From Maridesulfovibrio frigidus DSM 17176 (GTDB taxonomy: Bacteria > Desulfobacterota > Desulfovibrionia > Desulfovibrionales > Desulfovibrionaceae): DNA of 64,000 nt. The notes under the pieces are model-generated. The model searched no databases. It was not told the origin of the DNA and worked only from the letters and a program-made list of their open reading frames with translations. This document shows, piece by piece, positions 16,704-25,092 of this stretch. Within the stretch, counting starts at the first letter, position 1; each line of letters starts with the position of its first letter. The DNA is taken from the NCBI RefSeq assembly GCF_000711735.1, contig NZ_JONL01000002.1, positions 1 to 64,000 of the forward strand. The letters run 5' to 3'. The translations under genes and the position numbers were made by a program.

Positions 16704-17820
16704 AACTCTTCGCGAAGCAAAGCGAATTGTTGTAAAAATAGGCAGTGCTGTTCTGACAACATCAGAAGGCATTAACCTCGGGCTGATTTGCAGACTTGCG
16801 GACCAGCTTGCGACACTCCACGAACGTGGGGTAGATATTGTTTTAGTCTCATCCGGCGCAGTTGCCGCCGGACGTGAAACTATTCCTGCGGGCCATAAGC
16901 TGAATGATCTTCCTGCAAGGCAGGCGGCATCATCTATTGGTCAGAGCCGCCTTATGCATGAGTATGATGAAACATTCCGTAGATTCGGACTCGTTTCATC
17001 ACAAATTCTGCTTACTCGTGATGACCTCAAACATCGCGACAGATTTCTGAATGTCCGCAACACTCTTTCACGCCTTCTTGAGTGGAGAGTAATCCCAATC
17101 ATTAATGAAAACGACACCGTCGCAGTTCAGGAACTTGAATTCGGAGATAATGACACTCTGGCAAGTTTAATCCTAAATGTCGTGGAAGCTGATCTTTTCA
17201 TTAACCTCACATCAGCTGACGGGGTTTTTGATAAAAATCCTGACAAAAATGATGATGCTAAACATCTTTCCCACATCGCTAATATCGGAGCCCTTGACCT
17301 TGATACCATGTGCGACGGCAAGACTGCTGTCGGCTCCGGAGGTATGTTCTCTAAAATGAGGGCAGCTCACAGAGCAGCACAACTCGGCGTTCCGACCCTG
17401 ATACTAGCAGGTAAAGAACGCATGATCATTGAGCGTGTATTTAACGGTGAAGAGTGCGGAACATGGATTGTTCCTGACGAAAAGAGTGTATCCCGCCGCA
17501 AATTCTGGCTGGCTTACCACTGCGACCCTGCCGGAGATTTAGTCATTGATAAAGGAGCTGAAAAAGCTCTTATGGCAGGCGGGAAAAGTCTACTTCCAGC
17601 TGGTATTTCTTCCGTAGCCGGCACTTTCAAAGCTGGTGAATTAGTCAGAGTCGTTGACGCGGACGAAAAACCGATTGCAGTTGGACTATCATGCTACAGT
17701 TCTGAAGATATGGCCAAAATACTCGGACACAAGTCTGATGAGATAGAATCAATTCTAGGCAAATGTCCTTTCCCAGAAGCTATTCACAGGGATAATCTGC
17801 TTTTAGACGCAGCTCTTTAG
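16669..17820 (+). CDS. proB: Glutamate 5-kinase with PUA domain
   Basis: A 383-aa enzyme catalysing the first step of proline synthesis, phosphorylation of glutamate by ATP. It has the amino-acid-kinase motif VVKIGSAVL near residues 20-28, SSGAVAAGR, the NENDTV active-site segment and GSGGMFSKMRAA, followed by a C-terminal PUA domain (about residues 285-370; GAEKALMAGGKSLLPAGI). The start at 16669 lies inside obg with AGGAAG upstream, giving a 35-nt overlap and translational coupling. Length is normal for the PUA-bearing form. Confidence 0.96.
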   Translation: MSKAGKLKNRLKTLREAKRIVVKIGSAVLTTSEGINLGLICRLADQLATLHERGVDIVLVSSGAVAAGRETIPAGHKLNDLPARQAASSIGQSRLMHEYDETFRRFGLVSSQILLTRDDLKHRDRFLNVRNTLSRLLEWRVIPIINENDTVAVQELEFGDNDTLASLILNVVEADLFINLTSADGVFDKNPDKNDDAKHLSHIANIGALDLDTMCDGKTAVGSGGMFSKMRAAHRAAQLGVPTLILAGKERMIIERVFNGEECGTWIVPDEKSVSRRKFWLAYHCDPAGDLVIDKGAEKALMAGGKSLLPAGISSVAGTFKAGELVRVVDADEKPIAVGLSCYSSEDMAKILGHKSDEIESILGKCPFPEAIHRDNLLLDAAL

Positions 17821-17926
17821 ATTCTTCGGGCTTCAAGCCCCTCTAAATAGTCCCTACGATCACCAAAGTAAGTCCTCTCCCGTTTATAAATATTAAAAGA
17901 TCATTACTCGGTCGTAAGCATTAAAG

Positions 17927-17970
17927 AATCACAACTGTTCTAATTCATGAACTGTTGTGATTTTCTTTTC
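17927..17970. terminator. Bidirectional terminator between proB and the K+ channel gene
   Basis: A perfect 14-bp stem (AATCACAACTGTTC with GAACTGTTGTGATT, 8-nt loop) is followed by TTTTCTTTTC on the plus strand and CTTTAA on the minus strand. The stop codon of the channel gene (17945-17947) lies in the loop, so the hairpin overlaps the gene end. Confidence 0.8.
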
Positions 17971-18691
17971 CTCTGCCTGCCTCTACCTTTCTAATATTTG
18001 CTCTCATTTCTATGGCTCGCTCCCGATCTCTTTGTGACAAGAACATTCCAATGGTTCCAGCTACAAATACAGCAAGATACATTTGCCCGAATAAACCTTG
18101 CAACATAACAAGTGCTCGAGCAATAGGGGTAACGGGCAGCATTTCACCATACCCAATAGTCATCATCGTAATATAGCTGAAGTAAGAAAGAGACCTGCGC
18201 GCAGCATAAACAGTCCCCCCAAGATCTAATCCAGAAAATGAACCAGAATGGTATATTTCACAAACACTATAACCATTTGCCCAGATCGCACCTATCAGCA
18301 TGTAGACGCAGATCGCTCCGGAAATTAAGTCACGTGTTACCCGCTTCTGTTTGGACATAAAACTCATGATACCCCATACCGTAAGGCCAAGAATAATCAT
18401 ATCTGCAACTTCACTTGCCGTGAGCCAATGCACAAGATCAGTCCGCATAAACATTATCGAACTAACAAAAGAGACGACATAAAGAACTATAAAACTACAA
18501 ATCTTAAACCGGCTTTTAGCAATGGCTGTCATAGCAGAAAGTAAAACTAGGTAAGTATAGAAATAAATAGTTTGTTGCCAGAAAACGGACTCACTTGCTA
18601 AGGGCTGGATAAGAACCTGTGAAACAAGAAACGCTAACAGGATTGTAAATTTGGAAGGACTGTGCCTGAATATTTTATATAATCTAAACAT
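17945..18691 (-). CDS. Ion channel of the K+ two-pore-helix family
   Basis: A 248-aa membrane protein with about six hydrophobic segments and the pore motif TMMTIGYGEMLPVTP (about residues 185-199), a close match to the K+ selectivity filter TVGYGD, followed by the last pore-lining helix. The segment before the pore does not show a row of arginines, so voltage gating is unlikely. The C-terminus after the pore is short and basic with no RCK domain. It is transcribed away from the MFS gene, from a shared upstream region. Selectivity for K+ is inferred from the filter. Confidence 0.82.
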   Translation of the reverse strand: MFRLYKIFRHSPSKFTILLAFLVSQVLIQPLASESVFWQQTIYFYTYLVLLSAMTAIAKSRFKICSFIVLYVVSFVSSIMFMRTDLVHWLTASEVADMIILGLTVWGIMSFMSKQKRVTRDLISGAICVYMLIGAIWANGYSVCEIYHSGSFSGLDLGGTVYAARRSLSYFSYITMMTIGYGEMLPVTPIARALVMLQGLFGQMYLAVFVAGTIGMFLSQRDRERAIEMRANIRKVEAGRGKENHNSS

Positions 18692-18836
18692 AATAGCCTC
18701 TTAATATCGCACATGAACTTAAATTTCTATTCATTTGTTTATACGGCCAACTTTTTCCGAATCCGCACTATTGCGGTGTCTAGATTTTGCGAGTAGCTTG
18801 CCACTTCATCTACATCTTTGGAAAGGACATTAGTTA

Positions 18837-20003
18837 ATGAGAGACCTTTGTAAAAATAAAAATCTCCGCATAGTTTTCACAGTCACCTTAATGGCTGTCA
18901 TGGGAGTCTCAAGTATAATCCCTTCATTACCGCTAATGATAAAAGAACTAGGGATTTCGCCTTCATCAATAGGATTAGTTTTTACTGTATTCACACTACC
19001 TGGAATCATATTTGCGCCATTAGCCGGAATCTTCGCGGATAGAATCGGCAGGAAAAAAATTCTTGTTCCTTCGCTGATACTTTTTGGACTAGCTGGAATA
19101 GGGTGTTTTTTTGCGCCCGACTATAAATGGTTACTTGCCTTACGTGTTATCCAAGGAATAGGAGCTGCTGCCATCGGAGTGCTTTGCCTCACCATAATCG
19201 GTGATCTTTTCACAGGGGAAGATCGTATCAAAGCTATGGGGCTAAATGCAAGTGTGCTTAGCATCGGAACAGCAATATTACCTGCTTTAGGTGGAGCTTT
19301 AGCTCAAATAAATTGGCAAGCCCCATTCTTACTAGCTTCAACAGCACTCCCTTTAGCCTGGGTAGTAGCCTATAAGCTTGATAGCCCAGAACCGACATCC
19401 AACGGAGCGTTCATGAAATACCTGAACGCAGCAATAAGCGGTATGAAAAACAGACAGGTGATCGGCCTTTTCGCCATATCAACGCTGACTTTCATAATAT
19501 TATACGGCCCAATTGTGACATACCTACCGATACTATTAAGCTCACGCTTCGGGTCTTCGCCAATAATGATCGGATTCGTTATCTCAAGTGCATCTTTTGT
19601 TACAGCTATAGCGGCCTCACAAATGGGTAGGCTTATACATATAATGTCTCAAACAAAAATGATTGCTCTTTCAGCTTTCGCCTATGCTGCCGCAATGATT
19701 TTACTACCGAATTCAAGCGCAGCACTTTGGTGTATAATACCCGTATGCTTTTTCGGACTTGGCCAAGGTCTTAACCTTCCGAATACCATGTCAATGATCA
19801 CAGCAATTGCCCCAATGGAACAACGAGCTATTTTCATGGCTATAAACGGGATGCTTCTAAGAGTAGGACAAACTATTGCCCCTATATTAATGGGTCTAAT
19901 TTATGCGGGATTCGGGCTGGATTCAGTCTTTTATGCAGGAGTCGTAATAGCTACGATAACATTCATTATCACGCTCGCCACCCTGAGAGGATTTAAAGCA
20001 TAA
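18837..20003 (+). CDS. Major facilitator superfamily transporter
   Basis: A 388-aa protein with twelve predicted membrane helices. The loop between helices 2 and 3, GIFADRIGRKKIL (about residues 64-76), is the MFS motif A of drug:H+ antiporters, and the helix-4 region LRVIQGIGAAAIG fits the same group. It is likely an exporter of small organic molecules, but no substrate can be read. The ATG has AAAGGA upstream. No regulator gene is adjacent, unlike many drug-efflux genes. Confidence 0.87.
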   Translation: MRDLCKNKNLRIVFTVTLMAVMGVSSIIPSLPLMIKELGISPSSIGLVFTVFTLPGIIFAPLAGIFADRIGRKKILVPSLILFGLAGIGCFFAPDYKWLLALRVIQGIGAAAIGVLCLTIIGDLFTGEDRIKAMGLNASVLSIGTAILPALGGALAQINWQAPFLLASTALPLAWVVAYKLDSPEPTSNGAFMKYLNAAISGMKNRQVIGLFAISTLTFIILYGPIVTYLPILLSSRFGSSPIMIGFVISSASFVTAIAASQMGRLIHIMSQTKMIALSAFAYAAAMILLPNSSAALWCIIPVCFFGLGQGLNLPNTMSMITAIAPMEQRAIFMAINGMLLRVGQTIAPILMGLIYAGFGLDSVFYAGVVIATITFIITLATLRGFKA

Positions 20004-20126
20004 AAAAGTACGGCACGAATAATGCTTATAATTGACTAAAAGTAAATTTCGGTACAATTTTTATCTTTGCAAGTCAGGAACAACGAGCTAATTCTAATAA
20101 TAAAATATTAAACACTTATAAAACCT

Positions 20127-20312
20127 ATGAAAGTCGAAATCAAAGAATTTCTAGAACACGTTTTGAACCCGCTCCACATCTATTGCAGAATTATGGACTG
20201 CGGAATTTCATCCTCAAAAGCAAAAAAAATAGCCAGAGCATATGAGCTGTGCATATTTAAACCTACATCGTTCTGCATTCCGGCTATTAAACATCAAAAG
20301 CAGGCGAAATAA
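20127..20312 (+). CDS. Small hypothetical protein (61 aa)
   Basis: The N-terminal two thirds (FLEHVLNPLHIYCRIMDCG near residues 8-26, then KAKKIARAYELCIFKP) has the regular helix pattern of a real small protein and resembles short hypothetical proteins I associate with sulfate reducers, although I cannot name a family. The ribosome site is weak. The 3' end overlaps the convergent PilZ gene by 26 nt. No membrane segment or signal peptide is seen. Confidence 0.45.
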   Translation: MKVEIKEFLEHVLNPLHIYCRIMDCGISSSKAKKIARAYELCIFKPTSFCIPAIKHQKQAK

Positions 20313-20643
20313 GTTCACCATCAATACTGTCTGCATCCGTAGAATTATACTTAACCATCTTGCGCAAATGAGTAAAACTAACCTCATCCATTGCAACAAA
20401 ATCTACTGCCAGTCCGGTTTTATCAGCTCTTACAACCCTCCCTTCGATAATAACTATAATGTCCTCAGAAAGGGCAATTGATACAGTACAAGCATCATCT
20501 GCGGAAAAACCCTCAACACCATCACAAAGAATACCCTTCATGCTCAGGTTGTGAGTTGCCACTTCTACTCCAAAGCCTTTTTTACTTATTTGAACAGTAA
20601 ACTCAGCATCAATACGAGTTCTTCGCCTTTTGTCTTGTCCCAT
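20287..20643 (-). CDS. PilZ domain protein
   Basis: A 118-aa single-domain protein with the c-di-GMP-binding signatures of PilZ: the basic RRRTR near residues 5-10 and NLSMKG about 30 residues later (D/NxSxxG), followed by beta strands typical of the barrel. It would change partner activity when c-di-GMP binds, for example in motility or surface polysaccharide. The ATG at 20643 is chosen over one at 20655 because GGAG lies 6 nt upstream. It is monocistronic and convergent with the small gene at 20127. Confidence 0.82.
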   Translation of the reverse strand: MGQDKRRRTRIDAEFTVQISKKGFGVEVATHNLSMKGILCDGVEGFSADDACTVSIALSEDIIVIIEGRVVRADKTGLAVDFVAMDEVSFTHLRKMVKYNSTDADSIDGELISPAFDV

Positions 20644-20788
20644 TAAGTACTCCATTAATCATAATATTAACTGTCATAATACTATTTCAGCAAGTCACAT
20701 CTTACCATTCCTGCTATAATAAACACTATTTTCAAAACATACAATGTCTCTATTTGTTATAGAGCACAAGAACGTATGCTCACCCTAT

Positions 20789-21973
20789 TCACAATCTACG
20801 CGGAACTTCCTTCATTTTCCGCAAAGCAATGCGAGTACATATTGGCCCTGCAATTTCAAAAAATACCGTTGAGGTGACAATAACCGTCACAATTGATCCA
20901 AGCTCTGGGAACCTATGTGCAGCAGTTAATGCCATGCCGAGCGCGACTCCGGCCTGCGGCATTAGAGCCATTCCCATCCAATATCCATAAGATTTTCCAG
21001 CACCAACCATTGTAGCGCCACCGACAGAACCTATGAAACGACTGATGATTCGAAGTAATATATATAAAACAATAAGCAGCGCGTTTTCTGAAACATCGTG
21101 AAGTTCAATGCTTACCCCTGCAAAAATAAAAAAGAGCACAAGCATCGGCCACTCAATAGCCTTAATCGATTCAATAGCGCAGAAAGGACATTTATGATGC
21201 TTTGCCATATTTGAAACGACAGATCCCATGGTCATTGCAGCTAAAAGAAATGAAACATCCAGCCACAAAGCAACCCCTCCGCAAATAAAAACCATACTCA
21301 ATGCCTCAAGCAGAGTCGGTTCTCCGGGCTTAACGCGTCCGGCAAGTAGGCTCATGGGAGCCCCGAGAGCAAGGCCAACAACAATAGCTAAAACAATATC
21401 ACGCCCGCCCAAAACAAGCGTTTCCAGACTACCACCACTGCTTAAAATCATCTGAGCCCCAGCAATCATTAAGCTGAAAATTATCAGCCCGAGAGCATCG
21501 TCCGTGGCAACTATTTTAATAAGACTATCTGTAAATGGCCCCTGCGCTTTTGATTCATGGATAACATCAATAGTGGCAGCAGGAGCTGTTGCAGGCGCAA
21601 TCCCTCCATATAAAAGAGCTAGGTATAATGGTATTCCCGACATCCAAAGGCCTAACCCAACGATCGTAGATGTTGCGAGAACAACCGCAATTGTTATCAC
21701 AATGACTAGACGGCCATTTTTTTTGAAATCTGAAATTTTAAGAGAACTACCTAAAATAAATCCGATCATTACAAGAGCCATATCCGAAACAACTTCAATC
21801 CATTCACTTGTTTCAGCAGGAAGAACATCGAATCCAGCCGGACCGATGCAAAACCCAAAAACCATAAGTGTTGAGACTCTAGGAATAAAAGTACTGCGTC
21901 CTATAAAATCCGCAACAAGTCCGAGCAGAAATAATAACCCTAAGGTAATGAGAGTCAGCGCAGAAGTTGTCAT
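20789..21973 (-). CDS. Cation:proton antiporter (CPA/Na+-H+ exchanger family)
   Basis: A 394-aa membrane protein with about twelve helices. Typical features are GPAGFDVLP near residues 46-54, the extended hydrophobic helices with acidic residues (KIVATDDALGLIIFSL near residues 152-167, the expected cation-binding site) and a C-terminal GGATMVGAGKSYGYWMGMAL segment. There is no TrkA-N domain, unlike KefB or KefC. It would exchange Na+ or K+ for H+ across the inner membrane, useful in saline habitats. The ion is not determinable by eye. Confidence 0.85.
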   Translation of the reverse strand: MTTSALTLITLGLLFLLGLVADFIGRSTFIPRVSTLMVFGFCIGPAGFDVLPAETSEWIEVVSDMALVMIGFILGSSLKISDFKKNGRLVIVITIAVVLATSTIVGLGLWMSGIPLYLALLYGGIAPATAPAATIDVIHESKAQGPFTDSLIKIVATDDALGLIIFSLMIAGAQMILSSGGSLETLVLGGRDIVLAIVVGLALGAPMSLLAGRVKPGEPTLLEALSMVFICGGVALWLDVSFLLAAMTMGSVVSNMAKHHKCPFCAIESIKAIEWPMLVLFFIFAGVSIELHDVSENALLIVLYILLRIISRFIGSVGGATMVGAGKSYGYWMGMALMPQAGVALGMALTAAHRFPELGSIVTVIVTSTVFFEIAGPICTRIALRKMKEVPRRL

Positions 21974-22213
21974 AGATATTCTCGTTTAAAGTGCTTGTAT
22001 TCCGAGGTTCATCAAGCATATGATTTTATATTAAATTTAAAAAATTAAAAAGAACTCTTTAATTCAGTCCCCATCGTAATTACAGGGTTTCCCTTGTCAC
22101 CTTTTTCAATTATACAGAGTCTGAAAGTTTTTTAATTTTAATTTACTGATAAATTTCATTTGAAACGAATATATATTATTATAATTGAGTAAATATTAGG
22201 AGAGTTTAATTCT

Positions 22214-23092
22214 ATGGAAAGAGAAATTATGAAAGCAAAACTGCTAATTGAATCATTACCATATATTAAAGAATTTTTCGGAGAAACGGTTGTCATCAAA
22301 TACGGCGGAAATGCCATGATTGATGAACCACTTAAAAGGGCCTTTGCTCTTAACGTTATCTTACTTAAATATATCGGAGTTAATCCGGTGGTTGTTCATG
22401 GTGGCGGACCGCAGATACAAAAAATGCTTAGCGCTCTAAACATCGACAGCCAGTTCAAGAGTGGTTACCGCGTTACTGATGAAGCAACTATGGACGTGGT
22501 TGAAATGGTTCTGGTGGGACAAGTGAATAAGCAAATTGTTAACCTGCTTAACCTTAATGGCGGAAAAGCTGTTGGACTTTCTGGTAAAGACGGGATGCTT
22601 ATAAAAGCTGAAAAAAAAGAGCTTGTTATCGAATCTGAAGCGAAAGCCCCTGAAATCATAGATCTGGGTAAGGTTGGAGAGGTTACCGAAGTCAACACAA
22701 CATTAATACACTCATTACAACGCGATGGCTTTATCCCCGTTATTGCTCCGGTTGGAGTCGATGACGAAGGAGCCACCTACAATATTAACGCTGACTCCGT
22801 GGCAAGTGCTGTTGCCGTTGCAATGAATGCAAAAAGGCTTCATCTACTTACAGATGTTGCTGGATTTTTAGATCGGGATAAAAAGTTAATTTCATCAATG
22901 ACCTGCCGTAAAGCGGCCGAAGCGATTGATTCAGGGCTTGCAACCGGCGGTATGATACCTAAGCTAACCTGCTGCCTTGAAGCGGTGAATGGTGGAGTTG
23001 AAAAAGCACATATTATTGACGGAAGAGTTGAGAACTGTGTTCTTCTTGAGCTCTTCACCAAAAATGGTATCGGCACAGAAATTATCAGCTAA
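22214..23092 (+). CDS. argB: Acetylglutamate kinase
   Basis: A 292-aa enzyme of arginine biosynthesis phosphorylating N-acetylglutamate. It has [10 protein letters not shown] near residues 27-36, [13 protein letters not shown], the [15 protein letters not shown] stretch, NINADSVA and GGMIPKL near residue 251. These are standard ArgB motifs and the length is typical. The ATG at 22214 has AGGAGAG upstream with long spacing; an internal Met at codon 6 is possible. It is followed 18 nt later by the MobB-like gene, although no pathway link is apparent. Confidence 0.95.
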   Translation: MEREIMKAKLLIESLPYIKEFFGETVVIKYGGNAMIDEPLKRAFALNVILLKYIGVNPVVVHGGGPQIQKMLSALNIDSQFKSGYRVTDEATMDVVEMVLVGQVNKQIVNLLNLNGGKAVGLSGKDGMLIKAEKKELVIESEAKAPEIIDLGKVGEVTEVNTTLIHSLQRDGFIPVIAPVGVDDEGATYNINADSVASAVAVAMNAKRLHLLTDVAGFLDRDKKLISSMTCRKAAEAIDSGLATGGMIPKLTCCLEAVNGGVEKAHIIDGRVENCVLLELFTKNGIGTEIIS

Positions 23093-23110
23093 CACAATCT
23101 GGAGATATTA

Positions 23111-23821
23111 ATGAAAGCCATTGCAATAGTTGGAAAAAAGAAGACCGGAAAAACAACACTAGGATTAGCATTAGCAAAACATTTTGCTGACAAAGGAATG
23201 AAAGTTGGGATTATAAAACACTCCCACCACGGTTTTGATGAAGCGGAAGGAACGGACACTCAGCAATATAAAGAGATTGCATCCTGTGTAGCCGCTTACT
23301 CACCAACTCAATCCTTTGTTTCATGGAATCAAGAAAAACCACTTCACGACTTACTCCCCCTGCTTGATGCTGATGTCATCATCATGGAAGGTGGAAATAA
23401 GCTTGGATGGATGCCGCGCATAATTACTGTACGTGAAGATGCTGACGACAAAGAGTTTTTCCCAGAACTTGCACTGGCGCAAATTCCAGCCTGTACAAAG
23501 GACAATCCTCCAAGTGCAGCAGAAATTGAAAGGCTCGCCGGACTTGTTATGGATAAAGGATTTCTCCTGCCCGGTTTGAACTGCGGAGCTTGCGGACGTG
23601 AATTATGCCGAGATTTCGCAGCAGATATTAATGCAGGAAAAGCAACACGGGATGGCTGTAAAGCAACATCCGGTAAAATGGATGTAACCTGCAACGGTAT
23701 GCCACTAGCACTTAACCCGTTCGTATCAGATATCCTTTCAGCGGGTATATCTGCCATGCTGGGACAGCTTAAAGGTTACGCGCCCGGCGATTTAAATATC
23801 ACTATCAAAACGGATAGCTAA
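23111..23821 (+). CDS. mobB: MobB-like GTPase with C-terminal [4Fe-4S]-type domain
   Basis: A 236-aa protein. The N-terminus is the MobB P-loop GTPase (VGKKKTGKTTLGLALA near residues 7-22) that assists attachment of a nucleotide to molybdopterin. Residues about 160-190 carry a cysteine motif, CGACGRELC followed 16 residues later by another Cys, like the iron-sulfur ligands of FeS/corrinoid-type proteins. This fusion is known in anaerobes. It lies 4 nt before moeA, so the three genes 23111-27030 form a molybdenum or tungsten cofactor operon. Confidence 0.85.
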   Translation: MKAIAIVGKKKTGKTTLGLALAKHFADKGMKVGIIKHSHHGFDEAEGTDTQQYKEIASCVAAYSPTQSFVSWNQEKPLHDLLPLLDADVIIMEGGNKLGWMPRIITVREDADDKEFFPELALAQIPACTKDNPPSAAEIERLAGLVMDKGFLLPGLNCGACGRELCRDFAADINAGKATRDGCKATSGKMDVTCNGMPLALNPFVSDILSAGISAMLGQLKGYAPGDLNITIKTDS

Positions 23822-23825
23822 ATAG

Positions 23826-25067
23826 ATGAATCACGACTTTTTTAACATCATCAGCAGGGAAGAGTTCGAATCTTTCCTGCTTTCCTTTGCTCCTACAGAC
23901 ATTGAGATGTCACCCATTTCTGACGCGTTCGGCCTTGTCCTTGGTGAAGATATTGTTTCACCGGAAGACCTGCCGCCCGCCAGCCGCTCGTGCATGGATG
24001 GATTTGCTGTAAATGCTCGAAACGCTTTCGGAGCAACTGAGGGTAATCCGGCATATCTCGAATGCTGCGCGGAGTTACGAGTTGACGAAGCTCCTGATTT
24101 TGTCCTTAAAAGTGGAGACTGCGCAGCAATTGCTACAGGCGGAACATTGCCTGAGGGCGCAGACGCAGTTGTTATGGTTGAACACACTCAGGAGCTTGGT
24201 TCCGGAACCATTGAGATCCGCAAATCTTCTGCCCCCGGTGAGCACGTCATGCTTAAGGGAGAGGACACGGCCAAAGGTGAAAAAATTTACGAAGCAGGCC
24301 ATGCCGTTCGCTTTCAAGACGTAGGGTTACTGGCAGCTCTCGGAATTAAGAATGTATCTATCCACAAAAAACCACGCGTCGGAATTATCTCCACAGGTGA
24401 CGAGCTTGTTGAAATAGATTCTCCGCCCCGTATCGGATCGATTCGGGACGTCAACTCCCACACACTTCGCTGTCTTGTATCTAAAGCGGGGGCAATTCCT
24501 GTTAATTACGGCATTGTCCGTGATGAAATAGACAAGCTAGAAGCGACGCTAGCCAAAGCCATAGCAGAAAATGACCTCGTATTACTTTCCGGTGGTAGCT
24601 CAGTCGGTATGCGCGATTTGACAGTCCAAGCAATCGAAGCCATGCCCGACTCTGAAATCATTGCTCATGGCGTGGCTATAAGTCCCGGAAAACCCACAAT
24701 TTTAGGTAAAGCAGGCTCGAAGCCTGTACTTGGACTTCCCGGTCAGGTAACGTCCGTTCAGGTCGTGATGCTGTCTATAGTAATGCCCTTCATCAGGCAT
24801 CTTATGGGTGAAAAGAATAGCTTTTCCAGACTGGACCGCCCTGTGAAACAAGCCGAGCTTGGACGTAATACACCGTCTAAACCGGGCCGTGAAGATTATG
24901 TCAGAGTTAAACTTGAGCACAGAGAAGGTAAGCTTCCACTGGCCCTGCCGATTTATGGCAAATCAGGTCTTCTGAAGACATTAATTCAGGCCGACGGGCT
25001 TATGATCATTCCTGCCGACACAGAAGGATCATACGCAGGACAAGAAATTCAAGTTTGGATGATTTAG
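23826..25067 (+). CDS. moeA: Molybdopterin molybdenumtransferase MoeA
   Basis: A 413-aa MoeA, which inserts molybdate or tungstate into adenylated molybdopterin. It has the family motifs SRSCMDGFAV near residues 55-64, ATGGTLPEGADAVVMVE, PRVGIISTGDEL near residues 182-193, GGSSVGMRD and SPGKPTILG. The length is normal. It is followed 25 nt later by a second moeA-type gene fused to another domain, so the two may handle different metals or steps. Confidence 0.95.
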   Translation: MNHDFFNIISREEFESFLLSFAPTDIEMSPISDAFGLVLGEDIVSPEDLPPASRSCMDGFAVNARNAFGATEGNPAYLECCAELRVDEAPDFVLKSGDCAAIATGGTLPEGADAVVMVEHTQELGSGTIEIRKSSAPGEHVMLKGEDTAKGEKIYEAGHAVRFQDVGLLAALGIKNVSIHKKPRVGIISTGDELVEIDSPPRIGSIRDVNSHTLRCLVSKAGAIPVNYGIVRDEIDKLEATLAKAIAENDLVLLSGGSSVGMRDLTVQAIEAMPDSEIIAHGVAISPGKPTILGKAGSKPVLGLPGQVTSVQVVMLSIVMPFIRHLMGEKNSFSRLDRPVKQAELGRNTPSKPGREDYVRVKLEHREGKLPLALPIYGKSGLLKTLIQADGLMIIPADTEGSYAGQEIQVWMI

Positions 25068-25092
25068 TATACTTCGTACATGGAGACTCATT

